The notes under the pieces were generated by a model. That model was given only the letters and a program-made list of their open reading frames with translations. It made no database searches and was not told the DNA's origin. The position numbers and the translations under genes were made by a program. From Nesterenkonia alba DSM 19423 (GTDB taxonomy: Bacteria; Actinomycetota; Actinomycetes; Actinomycetales; Micrococcaceae), in the NCBI RefSeq assembly GCF_000421745.1, contig NZ_ATXP01000011.1, positions 33,991-97,990 of the forward strand: a stretch of DNA of 64,000 nucleotides, read 5' to 3'. Below, in pieces: positions 37,425-44,573 of this stretch; position 1 is the stretch's first letter, and each line of letters opens with the position of its first letter.

Positions 37425-38420
37425 GTGACGCCTCCCGCTCTTCCCGACCCGGTTTCTGATCTGTTCGACCCCGCACAGTGGCGTAAGGTCGATGGTTTCG
37501 AGTTCACTGACATCACATATCACCGGCGTGTCCAACGTGCCGACGACGGGTCCATCATCCGTGACTTACCCGCGGTGCGGATCGCCTTTGACCGCCCAGA
37601 GGTGCGCAACGCGTTCCGCCCGGAGACGGTCGATGAGCTGTACCGTGCGTTGGATCATGCCCGGATGACTGCTGACGTTGGTGCGGTGCTGCTCACCGGC
37701 AACGGGCCTTCCCCTAAGGACGGGGGGCATTCGTTCTGTTCCGGTGGGGATCAGCGCATCCGGGGCCGGGATGGTTATCTCTACGCCGAGTCTGCCCGGC
37801 AGCAAGCCTACGACGCCGGCTCCGCGGCTGCTCACACAGATTCTGAGGCACAGCGCGCGGCGCGGGCGGGACGGTTGCACATCCTGGAGGTGCAGCGGTT
37901 GATCCGAACCATGCCGAAGGTGGTGATCGCGGTGGTCAACGGCTGGGCTGCTGGCGGTGGGCATTCGCTGCATGTGGTGGCGGATCTGACGATCGCTTCC
38001 CGCCAGCACGGGAAGTTCAAGCAGACCGATGCAACAGTGGGTTCCTTCGACGCCGGGTACGGCTCAGCACTACTGGCCCGGCAGGTGGGCCAAAAGAAGG
38101 CCCGGGAGATTTTCTTCCTGGCCCGGGAGCACTCGGCCGATGAGATGGTCGCTGCCGGTGCGGTGAACGAGGCGGTCGACCATCAGCGCCTCGAAGAGGT
38201 GGCTTTGGAGTATGCCGATGATATTGCTCGGCAGTCGCCGCAGGCGGTGCGGATGCTGAAGTTCGCCTTTAATGCTGCCGACGACGGCTTAGCTGGTCAG
38301 CAGGTCTTCGCCGGTGAGGCCACTCGTATGGGGTATATGACTGAGGAGGCGCAGGAAGGCCGCGATGCCTTCCTCCAGAAGCGTGACCCCAACTGGTCCG
38401 CCTACCCGTACTACTACTAG
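37425..38420 (+). CDS. menB: 1,4-dihydroxy-2-naphthoyl-CoA synthase MenB
   Basis: A crotonase-fold ring-closing enzyme of menaquinone synthesis. 331 residues. FCSGGDQRIRG and VVNGWAAGGGHSLHVVADLT form the oxyanion region, TDATVGSFDAGYGS carries the MenB-specific Asp/Tyr stretch, and the end DAFLQKRDPNWSAYPYYY is the family's C-terminus. The start is a GTG (MTPPALPDPVSDLFDP); the longer open frame upstream is the shadow of the methyltransferase gene. menE and menA lie 12 kb away beyond an accessory block. Confidence 0.95.
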   Translation: MTPPALPDPVSDLFDPAQWRKVDGFEFTDITYHRRVQRADDGSIIRDLPAVRIAFDRPEVRNAFRPETVDELYRALDHARMTADVGAVLLTGNGPSPKDGGHSFCSGGDQRIRGRDGYLYAESARQQAYDAGSAAAHTDSEAQRAARAGRLHILEVQRLIRTMPKVVIAVVNGWAAGGGHSLHVVADLTIASRQHGKFKQTDATVGSFDAGYGSALLARQVGQKKAREIFFLAREHSADEMVAAGAVNEAVDHQRLEEVALEYADDIARQSPQAVRMLKFAFNAADDGLAGQQVFAGEATRMGYMTEEAQEGRDAFLQKRDPNWSAYPYYY

Positions 38421-38490
38421 TAGTTCCCGAGCCTGCTGCCGGGGTGTGTTCTCGGGAAGCCTGCACCTCTTCATCGCTCGACATTCTTCG

Positions 38491-38505
38491 GCTATCGTTG
38501 ATAGC
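38491..38505 (+). promoter_or_regulatory. Palindrome GCTATC-GTT-GATAGC before the toxin-antitoxin genes
   Basis: A perfect 6+6 inverted repeat 29-43 bases before the antitoxin start. Nearby, TAGCAC is repeated (38502-38507 and 38511-38516). The position fits an operator for autoregulation by the ribbon-helix-helix antitoxin. Confidence 0.55.
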
Positions 38506-38533
38506 ACAGGTAGCACCAGTGAAGGAGTCTGTC

Positions 38534-38767
38534 ATGCCTCGCCTTCTCGTCAGAGATCTCGACGAATCCGTCCATCAGTGGCTCCGCGAGCGCAGCGCCC
38601 GTCACAACCGCTCCATGGAATCTGAGGTGCGTGCCATCCTCAGCACCGCACGCAGCACCGAGGTCGAGGACCCCGTGGGCCGCATCCTGACCGAGATGGC
38701 CGGCGGGGGCACTGAGCCGGTGGAGGTGCCCGACCAGTTCGAACACGAGCACGCAGACTTCCAATGA
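38534..38767 (+). CDS. FitA-like ribbon-helix-helix antitoxin
   Basis: 77 residues. The N-terminal MPRLLVRDLDESVHQWLRER and HNRSMESEVRAIL form the ribbon-helix-helix fold of FitA/VapB antitoxins (R-L-D-x5-L and a basic second helix). The acidic C-terminal tail (EVPDQFEHEHADF) would wrap the toxin active site. AAGGAG lies seven bases upstream of the ATG. Its stop overlaps the toxin start (ATGA). Confidence 0.88.
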   Translation: MPRLLVRDLDESVHQWLRERSARHNRSMESEVRAILSTARSTEVEDPVGRILTEMAGGGTEPVEVPDQFEHEHADFQ

Positions 38768-39216
38768 CCCAGGGCGAGCAGCCGATCGTCTTGGACACCA
38801 ACGTGGTCTCCGAGCTCGCCAGGCCACGGCCCGATCCAGAGGTCGTCTCCTTCCTCCGCCGGATCAGCCACCGCACCCTGATCACCACGGTCGTCCTCGG
38901 CGAGATCTACCTGGGTGTCGAACTCACCCACGAGGGGCGACGGAAGGCTGAACTGCGCCGACACGCAGACAGCGTCCGCGACGCCTACCGCCAACGGACC
39001 ATCCCGTTCACCGCTGCCGCAGCCCAGCACTACGCGGCGAGCGTCGCGCATCTGCGGGCCCAGGGACTGAAGATGTCAGTGAACGACGCATACATCGCCG
39101 CCTCGACAGTGACGTCCAACGCATCCTTGGCCACACTGAACGTCAAGGACTTCGAACACTACCCGGAGCTGGAGCTGATCGACCCGCGAACCGGCTCAGG
39201 GCACCTATCGGGTTGA
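38764..39216 (+). CDS. FitB/VapC-like PIN-domain ribonuclease toxin
   Basis: 150 residues. PIN-domain acidic residues are visible: VLDTNVVSELARP (first Asp), TTVVLGEIYLGV (Glu) and MSVNDAYIAASTV (Asp). The last, SLATLNVKDFEHY, has Asn where many members have Arg (TRNxxDF). It is an RNA-cleaving toxin held inactive by the upstream antitoxin. The pair opens the accessory island after menB, a common place for a stabilising module. Confidence 0.88.
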   Translation: MTQGEQPIVLDTNVVSELARPRPDPEVVSFLRRISHRTLITTVVLGEIYLGVELTHEGRRKAELRRHADSVRDAYRQRTIPFTAAAAQHYAASVAHLRAQGLKMSVNDAYIAASTVTSNASLATLNVKDFEHYPELELIDPRTGSGHLSG

Positions 39217-39306
39217 GGCGGCGAGCGCGGGAGCGAGGCGGGTCTCAATCAACGGCCAGAGAAGTATGCCCACAGTCCGCGTACTGCTACTAGCTACTAT
39301 CATCTG

Positions 39307-39332
39307 TGTTACTAACACAAATGTTAGTAACA
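39307..39332. terminator. 11-bp perfect inverted repeat between convergent genes
   Basis: TGTTACTAACA (39307-39317) and TGTTAGTAACA (39322-39332) are exact complements around CAAA. The element is AT-rich, unlike its surroundings, and sits between the convergent toxin and GlxA genes. It is a bidirectional terminator or a protein-binding site. Confidence 0.5.
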
Positions 39333-39351
39333 TGACGTGGGACTAAGGGAA

Positions 39352-40299
39352 TCACCGAAAAGTGCGCCGGTAATCACTGGGAGAAACTCCGACCATCTTG
39401 CGGAAGTTCGCACGGAAGTTACTGGGGCTGGGGAATCCGGCCTGGCGGGCGATCCGCTCCACCCCATCATCGGTAGTCTCCAACAGCTCCTGCGCGTGTC
39501 GAATCCGCACGCCGGTGAGCCACACCATGGGTGGTTGACCCGTCTCGGCATGGAATCGCCGGTTCAACGTGCGCACACTCATATGTGCAACCTCCGCCAC
39601 GTCCTCCAGAGTGATGTTCTGATGCGCATTCTCTTCAATCCACTGCAGTGTCGGTTCCAGGCTGGCGTCTGGCAGCTGAGTCGACGACGTCGGCTGGTTA
39701 CGCAGAATGAACTGGGCTTGGCCACCACTTTGATGCAGGGGTGCTACGGCCCTCCGTGAGGCATCTGCTGCCACAGCTGCCCCGTAGTCACGCTGGATCA
39801 TGTGTAGACAGAGATCAATACCGGCTGCGGCCCCTGCGGAGGTGAGGATCTGCCCGTTATCCACGTAGAGCACGTCCGGATCAACCTCGATCTTCGGATA
39901 GCACTGAGACAAAGCCTGCGTCGCGGCCCAGTGCGTGGTGGCCCGCAACCCATCCAACAACCCTGCCTCGGCCAAACTGAAAGCACCCACACAGATGGAC
40001 GCCAATCTGGTGGTGTCCGCTGCGGCCTGCTGCAGTGCCTCCACAACGGCAGGTGAGGTCGGAGCCAGCGGGTCATGACGGCCAGGCACCATCACAGTGT
40101 CCGCCTGCCTCAGGGACTCCAGCCCGTGCTCAACCCGTAGCGCGAAGGCCCCGGCCGAGACCTCCGGAGCTTCACCGCAGACCAGCACCCGGTAGGCCTG
40201 TCTCCCATCAGGCAGCCGTGCGTGACGGAACGTCTCGACCGCACTGGCAAGATCAAAACCGATCGTGTCCTGCAGTGCGAGGACCACAATGGTATGCAT
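39352..40299 (-). CDS. GlxA-family AraC-type transcriptional regulator
   Basis: 315 residues. The N-terminal DJ-1/PfpI-like domain (about 1-170) includes SICVGAFSLAEAGLLDG. The C-terminal AraC helix-turn-helix pair (about 215-312) includes NITLEDVAEVAHMSVRTLNR and VERIARQAGFPSPSNFRANF. GlxA-type regulators often sit next to DJ-1 enzymes and activate them. Here the DJ-1 gene is divergent, with a palindrome in the shared 110-base gap. Confidence 0.9.
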   Translation of the reverse strand: MHTIVVLALQDTIGFDLASAVETFRHARLPDGRQAYRVLVCGEAPEVSAGAFALRVEHGLESLRQADTVMVPGRHDPLAPTSPAVVEALQQAAADTTRLASICVGAFSLAEAGLLDGLRATTHWAATQALSQCYPKIEVDPDVLYVDNGQILTSAGAAAGIDLCLHMIQRDYGAAVAADASRRAVAPLHQSGGQAQFILRNQPTSSTQLPDASLEPTLQWIEENAHQNITLEDVAEVAHMSVRTLNRRFHAETGQPPMVWLTGVRIRHAQELLETTDDGVERIARQAGFPSPSNFRANFRKMVGVSPSDYRRTFR

Positions 40300-40358
40300 A
40301 GCTGCACTATAGAGCCGTAAAATCCTCCATTCGGTCCGTGGCAGAATTCAGGCGGTAG

Positions 40359-40374
40359 CTGTCATTCAAGACAG
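40359..40374. promoter_or_regulatory. Inverted repeat CTGTC-N6-GACAG in the divergent promoter region
   Basis: A perfect 5+5 inverted repeat in the gap between the GlxA-type regulator and the DJ-1 gene. A shared operator is plausible. AraC proteins usually bind direct repeats, so this is uncertain. Confidence 0.35.
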
Positions 40375-40409
40375 TAGTATCGCCTCTGCTGCACGGAGAA
40401 GATGGGCAC

Positions 40410-41084
40410 ATGCCCCATGACGCATCTGCCCTTCCTATTGCTCAGTTCGTCTTCTTCGACGGATTCGATCCTCTCGATATCGTGGCGCCTTTCGAAGTGT
40501 TAACGGCGGGGCGGGACATGATGGGAGGTGGCCTGGAGCTACGCATGGTCTCCGCGGAGGGACCGCGCCAGGTGGTCTCCGGTACCCCGGGCATCTGTCT
40601 GGAGGCCACCGCTGGGTTGGACCCTCGTTTACCGGGTTACATCTTCATTCCCGGTGCTTCAGGCCCTGTTGACGGAGACCCAGATGCCGGCGACGAGACC
40701 ATTCCCGTGCTGCTCTCGCGATTCGCCAATAGTGCGGCCGCCGCCCAGCTTCGTCAGGCCTTATCAGAGCCTGAGAACACAGTCGTCACTGTCTGTGGAG
40801 GCGGCCTCGCCTTAGCCATGGCGGGACTCCTCGAGGCACGCACCGCGACCACCCATGCCCTCGGCATCGATCTCTTGGAAGCTACGGGCACTCATGCTGT
40901 CCGCGCCCGAGTAGTCGACGACGGCGACCTCGTATCGGCCGGCGGTGTCACATCCGGACTAGATGCTGCCCTCTACCTGCTGGATCGAGAGTTCGGAGCC
41001 GATGTCGCCCACCACGTCGAGACGCTGTTCGAGTACGAGCGTCGCGGCACAGTATGGACCACCACACCACAGAAAGAAGCCTGA
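40410..41084 (+). CDS. DJ-1/PfpI family protein (isonitrile-hydratase-like)
   Basis: 224 residues of a glutamine-amidotransferase-like fold. The nucleophile elbow is VTVCGGGLALAMAGLL with the expected Cys, and the Glu of the DPLDIVAPFEVL region matches the DJ-1 active-site pair. ARTATTHALGIDLL and SAGGVTSGLDAALYLLDREF are as in isocyanide hydratases and GlxA relatives. It lacks an HTH domain, so it is the enzyme partner of the divergent regulator. The substrate is not shown. It is one base from the next gene. Confidence 0.84.
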   Translation: MPHDASALPIAQFVFFDGFDPLDIVAPFEVLTAGRDMMGGGLELRMVSAEGPRQVVSGTPGICLEATAGLDPRLPGYIFIPGASGPVDGDPDAGDETIPVLLSRFANSAAAAQLRQALSEPENTVVTVCGGGLALAMAGLLEARTATTHALGIDLLEATGTHAVRARVVDDGDLVSAGGVTSGLDAALYLLDREFGADVAHHVETLFEYERRGTVWTTTPQKEA

Positions 41085-41085
41085 T

Positions 41086-41418
41086 ATGAGCAGCATCCTC
41101 GGAGACTGGGTCTTCACCATCAAGACCCCCATTGGCAGCATCACCGCTGAATACACCTTCACGGAAAGCTCCGGAGAGATCCTTGGCAGCGCCTCAGGGA
41201 CCGGAGAACGCGTCACTCTTCACGACATCGCCCGGGAACCACACGCTGCAGGAGAACGAGTGACGTGGCACCAACAGATCACCAAACCCATGCGACTTAA
41301 CCTCACGTTCGACGTCGTCGTCGCAGGTGATGAACTACACGGCCACTCCCGAGCAGGAAAGCTACCTCGCAGCAAAGTCCAGGGATCACGCCAGCACACG
41401 CCACCGCACCATCGCTAG
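41086..41418 (+). CDS. Small conserved-looking beta-rich protein
   Basis: 110 residues. Alternating strands (MSSILGDWVFTIKTPIGS, AEYTFTESSGEILGSASG, ERVTWHQQITKPMRLNLTFD) suggest a small beta-barrel or lipocalin-like fold. No signal peptide or metal motif is seen. The ATG lies two bases after the DJ-1 stop (TGATATG), so it is translationally coupled and probably functions with DJ-1. It is not a recognised family. Confidence 0.65.
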   Translation: MSSILGDWVFTIKTPIGSITAEYTFTESSGEILGSASGTGERVTLHDIAREPHAAGERVTWHQQITKPMRLNLTFDVVVAGDELHGHSRAGKLPRSKVQGSRQHTPPHHR

Positions 41419-41463
41419 CCCACGCCGTTCATCTCTGCTGTGGATAGACTCAGGGGAAATCTT

Positions 41464-41477
41464 CGGACGAGCGTCCG
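41464..41477 (+). promoter_or_regulatory. IclR operator candidate CGGAC-GAGC-GTCCG (own promoter)
   Basis: A perfect 5+5 inverted repeat with a four-base centre, 24-37 bases upstream of the IclR start. The same half sites and spacing occur at 45813 and, with one mismatch, at 45946, before the two catabolic operons. This position fits autoregulation. Confidence 0.65.
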
Positions 41478-41500
41478 CTGTGACAGAGAGGTGTGAGCAC

Positions 41501-42334
41501 ATGCCCGAGCGAGGGCCGGAATTTATCGAGGCAATCTCGCGCGGGTTCTCCGTGGTGAAGAGCTTCACCGCCGAATACCCCCAACTGACCCTCAGCCAAG
41601 TGGCTCAACGCACCGACCTGGCCCGCCCCACCGCCCGGCGCATCCTCATGACCCTGCAGGAACTCGGCTACGTCCGCGCAGACGGCGGACTCTTCGAACT
41701 CACCCCCAAAGTCCTGGAACTGGGGATGTCCTACGTCAGCTCCCTGGGCCTGTGGGATGTGGCACGGCCCCATCTGCGTGACCTCGTGGCCGCCACCGGG
41801 GAGTCCTCCTCGATGAGCCAGCTCGACGGACCCGACATCGTCTACGTCAGCCGGGTCGCCGTGCCCAAGCTCATTGGACTACGGGTCGATATCGGCACCA
41901 AATTCCCTGCACCACCCACCTCACAGGGCAAAGTGCTGCTGGCAGAAATGGACCGCCGGGACATCCTGGAACGACTCTCCAAGCCCTCCGCCTCCCCGGT
42001 CATCCCTGTGGTGCAGTGGGATCAGAAGTCCTTCCTCGAAGAACTCGACCGGGTCCGCGCGCAAGGCTGGGCGCTGGCTGATGAAGAGCTCGCCCGCGGG
42101 ATCCGTTCCATTGCAGTACCGGTACGCGACACCTCAGGGACCGTCCGAGCAGCGATGAACACCACTGTCCACGCCGCCGAAACCCCCGTGGACGTCCTGG
42201 TGCGCGAGCACCTACCGAAGCTACAGGAAGCCGCCGCAGCTGTCTGCGCCGACTGGGCACGGTGGGAATCTCTGCCCGCCGAGCACAACGAGCCAGAAAC
42301 CCCCACCCACCGTCGGCCACCGCTGCTGAGCTGA
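41501..42334 (+). CDS. IclR-family transcriptional regulator (PcaR/PobR-like)
   Basis: 277 residues. The N-terminal winged helix (about 1-70: EFIEAISRGFSVVKSF, LTLSQVAQRTDLARPTARRI) matches the PcaR/PcaU/PobR branch that controls aromatic catabolism. The effector domain (about 85-255) carries SQLDGPDIVYVSRV and DEELARGIRSIAVPV. The ATG is preceded by GAGAGG. The gene lies next to the ring-cleavage operon and probably senses its substrate or an intermediate. A strong terminator follows. Confidence 0.9.
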   Translation: MPERGPEFIEAISRGFSVVKSFTAEYPQLTLSQVAQRTDLARPTARRILMTLQELGYVRADGGLFELTPKVLELGMSYVSSLGLWDVARPHLRDLVAATGESSSMSQLDGPDIVYVSRVAVPKLIGLRVDIGTKFPAPPTSQGKVLLAEMDRRDILERLSKPSASPVIPVVQWDQKSFLEELDRVRAQGWALADEELARGIRSIAVPVRDTSGTVRAAMNTTVHAAETPVDVLVREHLPKLQEAAAAVCADWARWESLPAEHNEPETPTHRRPPLLS

Positions 42335-42346
42335 GGTGTCACGACC

Positions 42347-42371
42347 GACGACGACGTCGTCGTCTTTTTTT
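42347..42371 (+). terminator. Rho-independent terminator of the IclR gene
   Basis: The 18-base perfect palindrome GACGACGACGTCGTCGTC is followed by seven T residues on the plus strand, 12 bases after the IclR stop. It is the clearest intrinsic terminator in the window. The same 18 bases recur at 45911-45928 without the T-run. Confidence 0.85.
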
Positions 42372-42388
42372 CTGATCCCGGCGCCTCC

Positions 42389-42754
42389 TCATAGGGCCAC
42401 TGTGGGGTACTCCTTGCCGAGCCAGGGGCTGAGCTTATCGGCCATCTCCCGCTGGAAGGACAGCGGCCCGGAACGCTGGGTGTATTCCTCGTCGTAGAGG
42501 GCGATAAACAAGGTCAGGTTGAGGAAGAAGTGGGCACCGTTTTCGAACAACCACACATAGTTGTGCGTGGCCAGGGCCTCACGCTCCTCGTCGGTGAAGC
42601 TCAGCCAAGAGGTCTTCTCCGGGGGGTTGAGCCACTGGCCGACCTCGTGCTCCCAGCGGTCGATGGTGCCCCGCGGGTCCTCCTTGTAGGCGGCGACCCA
42701 TTCGGGATCCCGGTCGATGGTGTAGAGGAACTTGTTGACGTAGTACTTACTCAT
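42389..42754 (-). CDS. Extradiol ring-cleavage dioxygenase, LigA-like alpha subunit
   Basis: 121 residues, all helical. KFLYTIDRDPEWVAAYKEDP and LSFTDEEREALATHNYVWLF match the LigA domain (small subunit of protocatechuate 4,5-dioxygenase and gallate dioxygenase). It would form the lid over the LigB active site. It is 19 bases after ligB, with AAGGAG before the start, and is the last gene of the operon. The actual phenolic substrate is unknown. Confidence 0.85.
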   Translation of the reverse strand: MSKYYVNKFLYTIDRDPEWVAAYKEDPRGTIDRWEHEVGQWLNPPEKTSWLSFTDEEREALATHNYVWLFENGAHFFLNLTLFIALYDEEYTQRSGPLSFQREMADKLSPWLGKEYPTVAL

Positions 42755-42773
42755 GGTGACTCCTTAAGACGAC

Positions 42774-43766
42774 TCAAACGGCCGGCTGAGCGGCGGGGCG
42801 GGCGGCGTCGTCGGTACGGAACTGATCCCACACCGGATCTGAGGCCCAGATGGGACCCAAGCTGGCGCCGGAGACCTCCGCGGCGTGTGCCGCAGCCTGA
42901 GCCTGCCGGTCCGTCTGATGCGGATACCAGGTGATGTACATCTCCCGGGTGTGGAATAAGTCCAACTGGTCCACGTAGTCGGCATGGACCCCCTCCCCGG
43001 CAATGCCCATCATCAACAACAGGTCCATGAACCCGTGGGTGGCATTGCCGGCCCCGGACATGGATTCATGGGTCACATTGGCCAGAATCGCCTCAGCATT
43101 GCCAGTGGAGAGCCATTCGATCGCATCGGCGTCGAACAGCGGATCCGGGCCGTGCTCACCGAACTGCCGCGGACCGCCCAGCTCCAAGGAGAGGTGCCCG
43201 GTGCCGATGGCGGCGACCTTCTTGTCGCTGGGGTAGGCGTCGATGATCCGGCGGATCGCCCGGCCGAGATCGTAGAACCGCTTGGGGCTCGGCAGCGGAG
43301 GCACAAAGATATTGGTGTAGATCGGCACCACCGGCAGGTCAGCCTCCGGCCGGACGGTGATGATGGGGCAGATGATCGAGTGGTCGATCTTCAGCTCGTG
43401 GCTGACCGCGAAGTCGAAATCCGCTCCCAACAACTCCTGGTGCATGTACCGGGAGAGGTCGATATCACCGGCCAAGGTGTACTTCGGGATACCAAACTCG
43501 CGCTCCTCGTTGTAGAAGGTCGCGTCATAGACCTCCTGCTTCCCGATGAGGAACTGCGGGTAGTTGTCCAACCACAACTGATGAAAATGGTCCGCACCAA
43601 CCATGACGAGGATGTCCGGCTCTGCGGCAGTCAGTGTCTCCCGGTAGGCCTCGACTTTGCGCTGCCACTGTGCAGCATACGGCGGACGCTCCTGAAGTGG
43701 AGAGGTGGTCGCCTTGTAGTAGAAGGGATGGTGGGTGCTGGCCAGCACCGCGGTCAGTTCTGCCAT
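42774..43766 (-). CDS. Extradiol ring-cleavage dioxygenase, LigB-like catalytic subunit
   Basis: 330 residues of the class III (LigB) fold with a non-haem Fe(II) site. ASTHHPF gives His12 and GADHFHQLW gives His60, the expected metal ligands; the third is probably a Glu near 235. GTGHLSLEL gives His191, in the place of the LigB catalytic base (His195). NATHGFMDLLLMMG follows. It would cleave a catechol- or gallate-like ring by meta fission, but the substrate cannot be assigned. AAGGAGG precedes the ATG. Confidence 0.88.
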   Translation of the reverse strand: MAELTAVLASTHHPFYYKATTSPLQERPPYAAQWQRKVEAYRETLTAAEPDILVMVGADHFHQLWLDNYPQFLIGKQEVYDATFYNEEREFGIPKYTLAGDIDLSRYMHQELLGADFDFAVSHELKIDHSIICPIITVRPEADLPVVPIYTNIFVPPLPSPKRFYDLGRAIRRIIDAYPSDKKVAAIGTGHLSLELGGPRQFGEHGPDPLFDADAIEWLSTGNAEAILANVTHESMSGAGNATHGFMDLLLMMGIAGEGVHADYVDQLDLFHTREMYITWYPHQTDRQAQAAAHAAEVSGASLGPIWASDPVWDQFRTDDAARPAAQPAV

Positions 43767-43778
43767 GGTCAGTCCTCC

Positions 43779-44573
43779 TTAAGCCTCTTCCGACAACGGG
43801 ATGTACTCCGCATTGCGGTCCACATGCATGTAAATCTTCTGAGCCACCGGTTGGCGGCGTTCCTCGGCGATCTGCCCTAACAATCCAGCGGTACGGGCCA
43901 GCAGGGCGAACCCCCGCAAGAAGTCCACCGGCAGCCCGAGATCAGCCAGCGCCGCACCACAAACCCCCGCGCCATTGAGTGGCAGCTTCTTACCGAGCAC
44001 CTCCTGACTGACCCGGCCCATCGCTTCGAAGAGCCGAAGGTGGGCGCCACGAGTGCCTGAGTCCTCCGCAATGGCGATGAGCCGTGGGGTCCGCGGGTCT
44101 CCCTTTTTGTGGACCGGGTGCCCCAGTCCGGGTACCAGCCGCTTGGCCGCCCGGGCCTCGGTGATCGCGGTGCGGGCTAATTCTTCAAAGTCCGCCTCAC
44201 TGCTGGGTTCACGACCGGTGTGTTCGGTGAGCACCTGGTGCAGGAACTGCCCGGTATCTTCGGTCACCCCTAGGAAGCGGGAGCCCCCACCGAGCAGCCC
44301 CGAAGCAATGGCCCCTTGAATGGACTCTGGGGCGGAGAGATAGGTCAGCCGAGCGGCAATCGCCGTGGGAGTAAAACCGTGGTCAGCCAAGGCCACCAAG
44401 ACGGCTTCAAAAGTGCGCAGTTGCCCCGGGTCGGGACGGCGTCCGGCAGTCATCCAGAACGCCAGCTCGGCAAAACCGACCTGGCCCATGAGGTCATCAG
44501 GCACGGAGTGCCCCATGAGGCTGATCTCGTCCTCCGTGGAGGTGCCCAGTGAGGTGGGATAGCTCTGGCTCAT
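43779..44573 (-). CDS. Citrate-synthase-like lyase (citryl-CoA-lyase type)
   Basis: 264 residues, much shorter than citrate synthase (about 370-430), so it resembles the truncated homologues annotated as citryl-CoA lyase. PGLGHPVHKKGDPRTPRL holds His152, His155, Asp159 and Arg161, the citrate-synthase-type active-site region, and KKLPLNGAGVCGAALADLG follows. Direction and substrate are inferred: retro-Claisen cleavage of an acyl-CoA made by the coupled CoA-transferase. Its ATG overlaps that gene's stop (ATGA), with AAGGGAG upstream. Confidence 0.8.
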   Translation of the reverse strand: MSQSYPTSLGTSTEDEISLMGHSVPDDLMGQVGFAELAFWMTAGRRPDPGQLRTFEAVLVALADHGFTPTAIAARLTYLSAPESIQGAIASGLLGGGSRFLGVTEDTGQFLHQVLTEHTGREPSSEADFEELARTAITEARAAKRLVPGLGHPVHKKGDPRTPRLIAIAEDSGTRGAHLRLFEAMGRVSQEVLGKKLPLNGAGVCGAALADLGLPVDFLRGFALLARTAGLLGQIAEERRQPVAQKIYMHVDRNAEYIPLSEEA

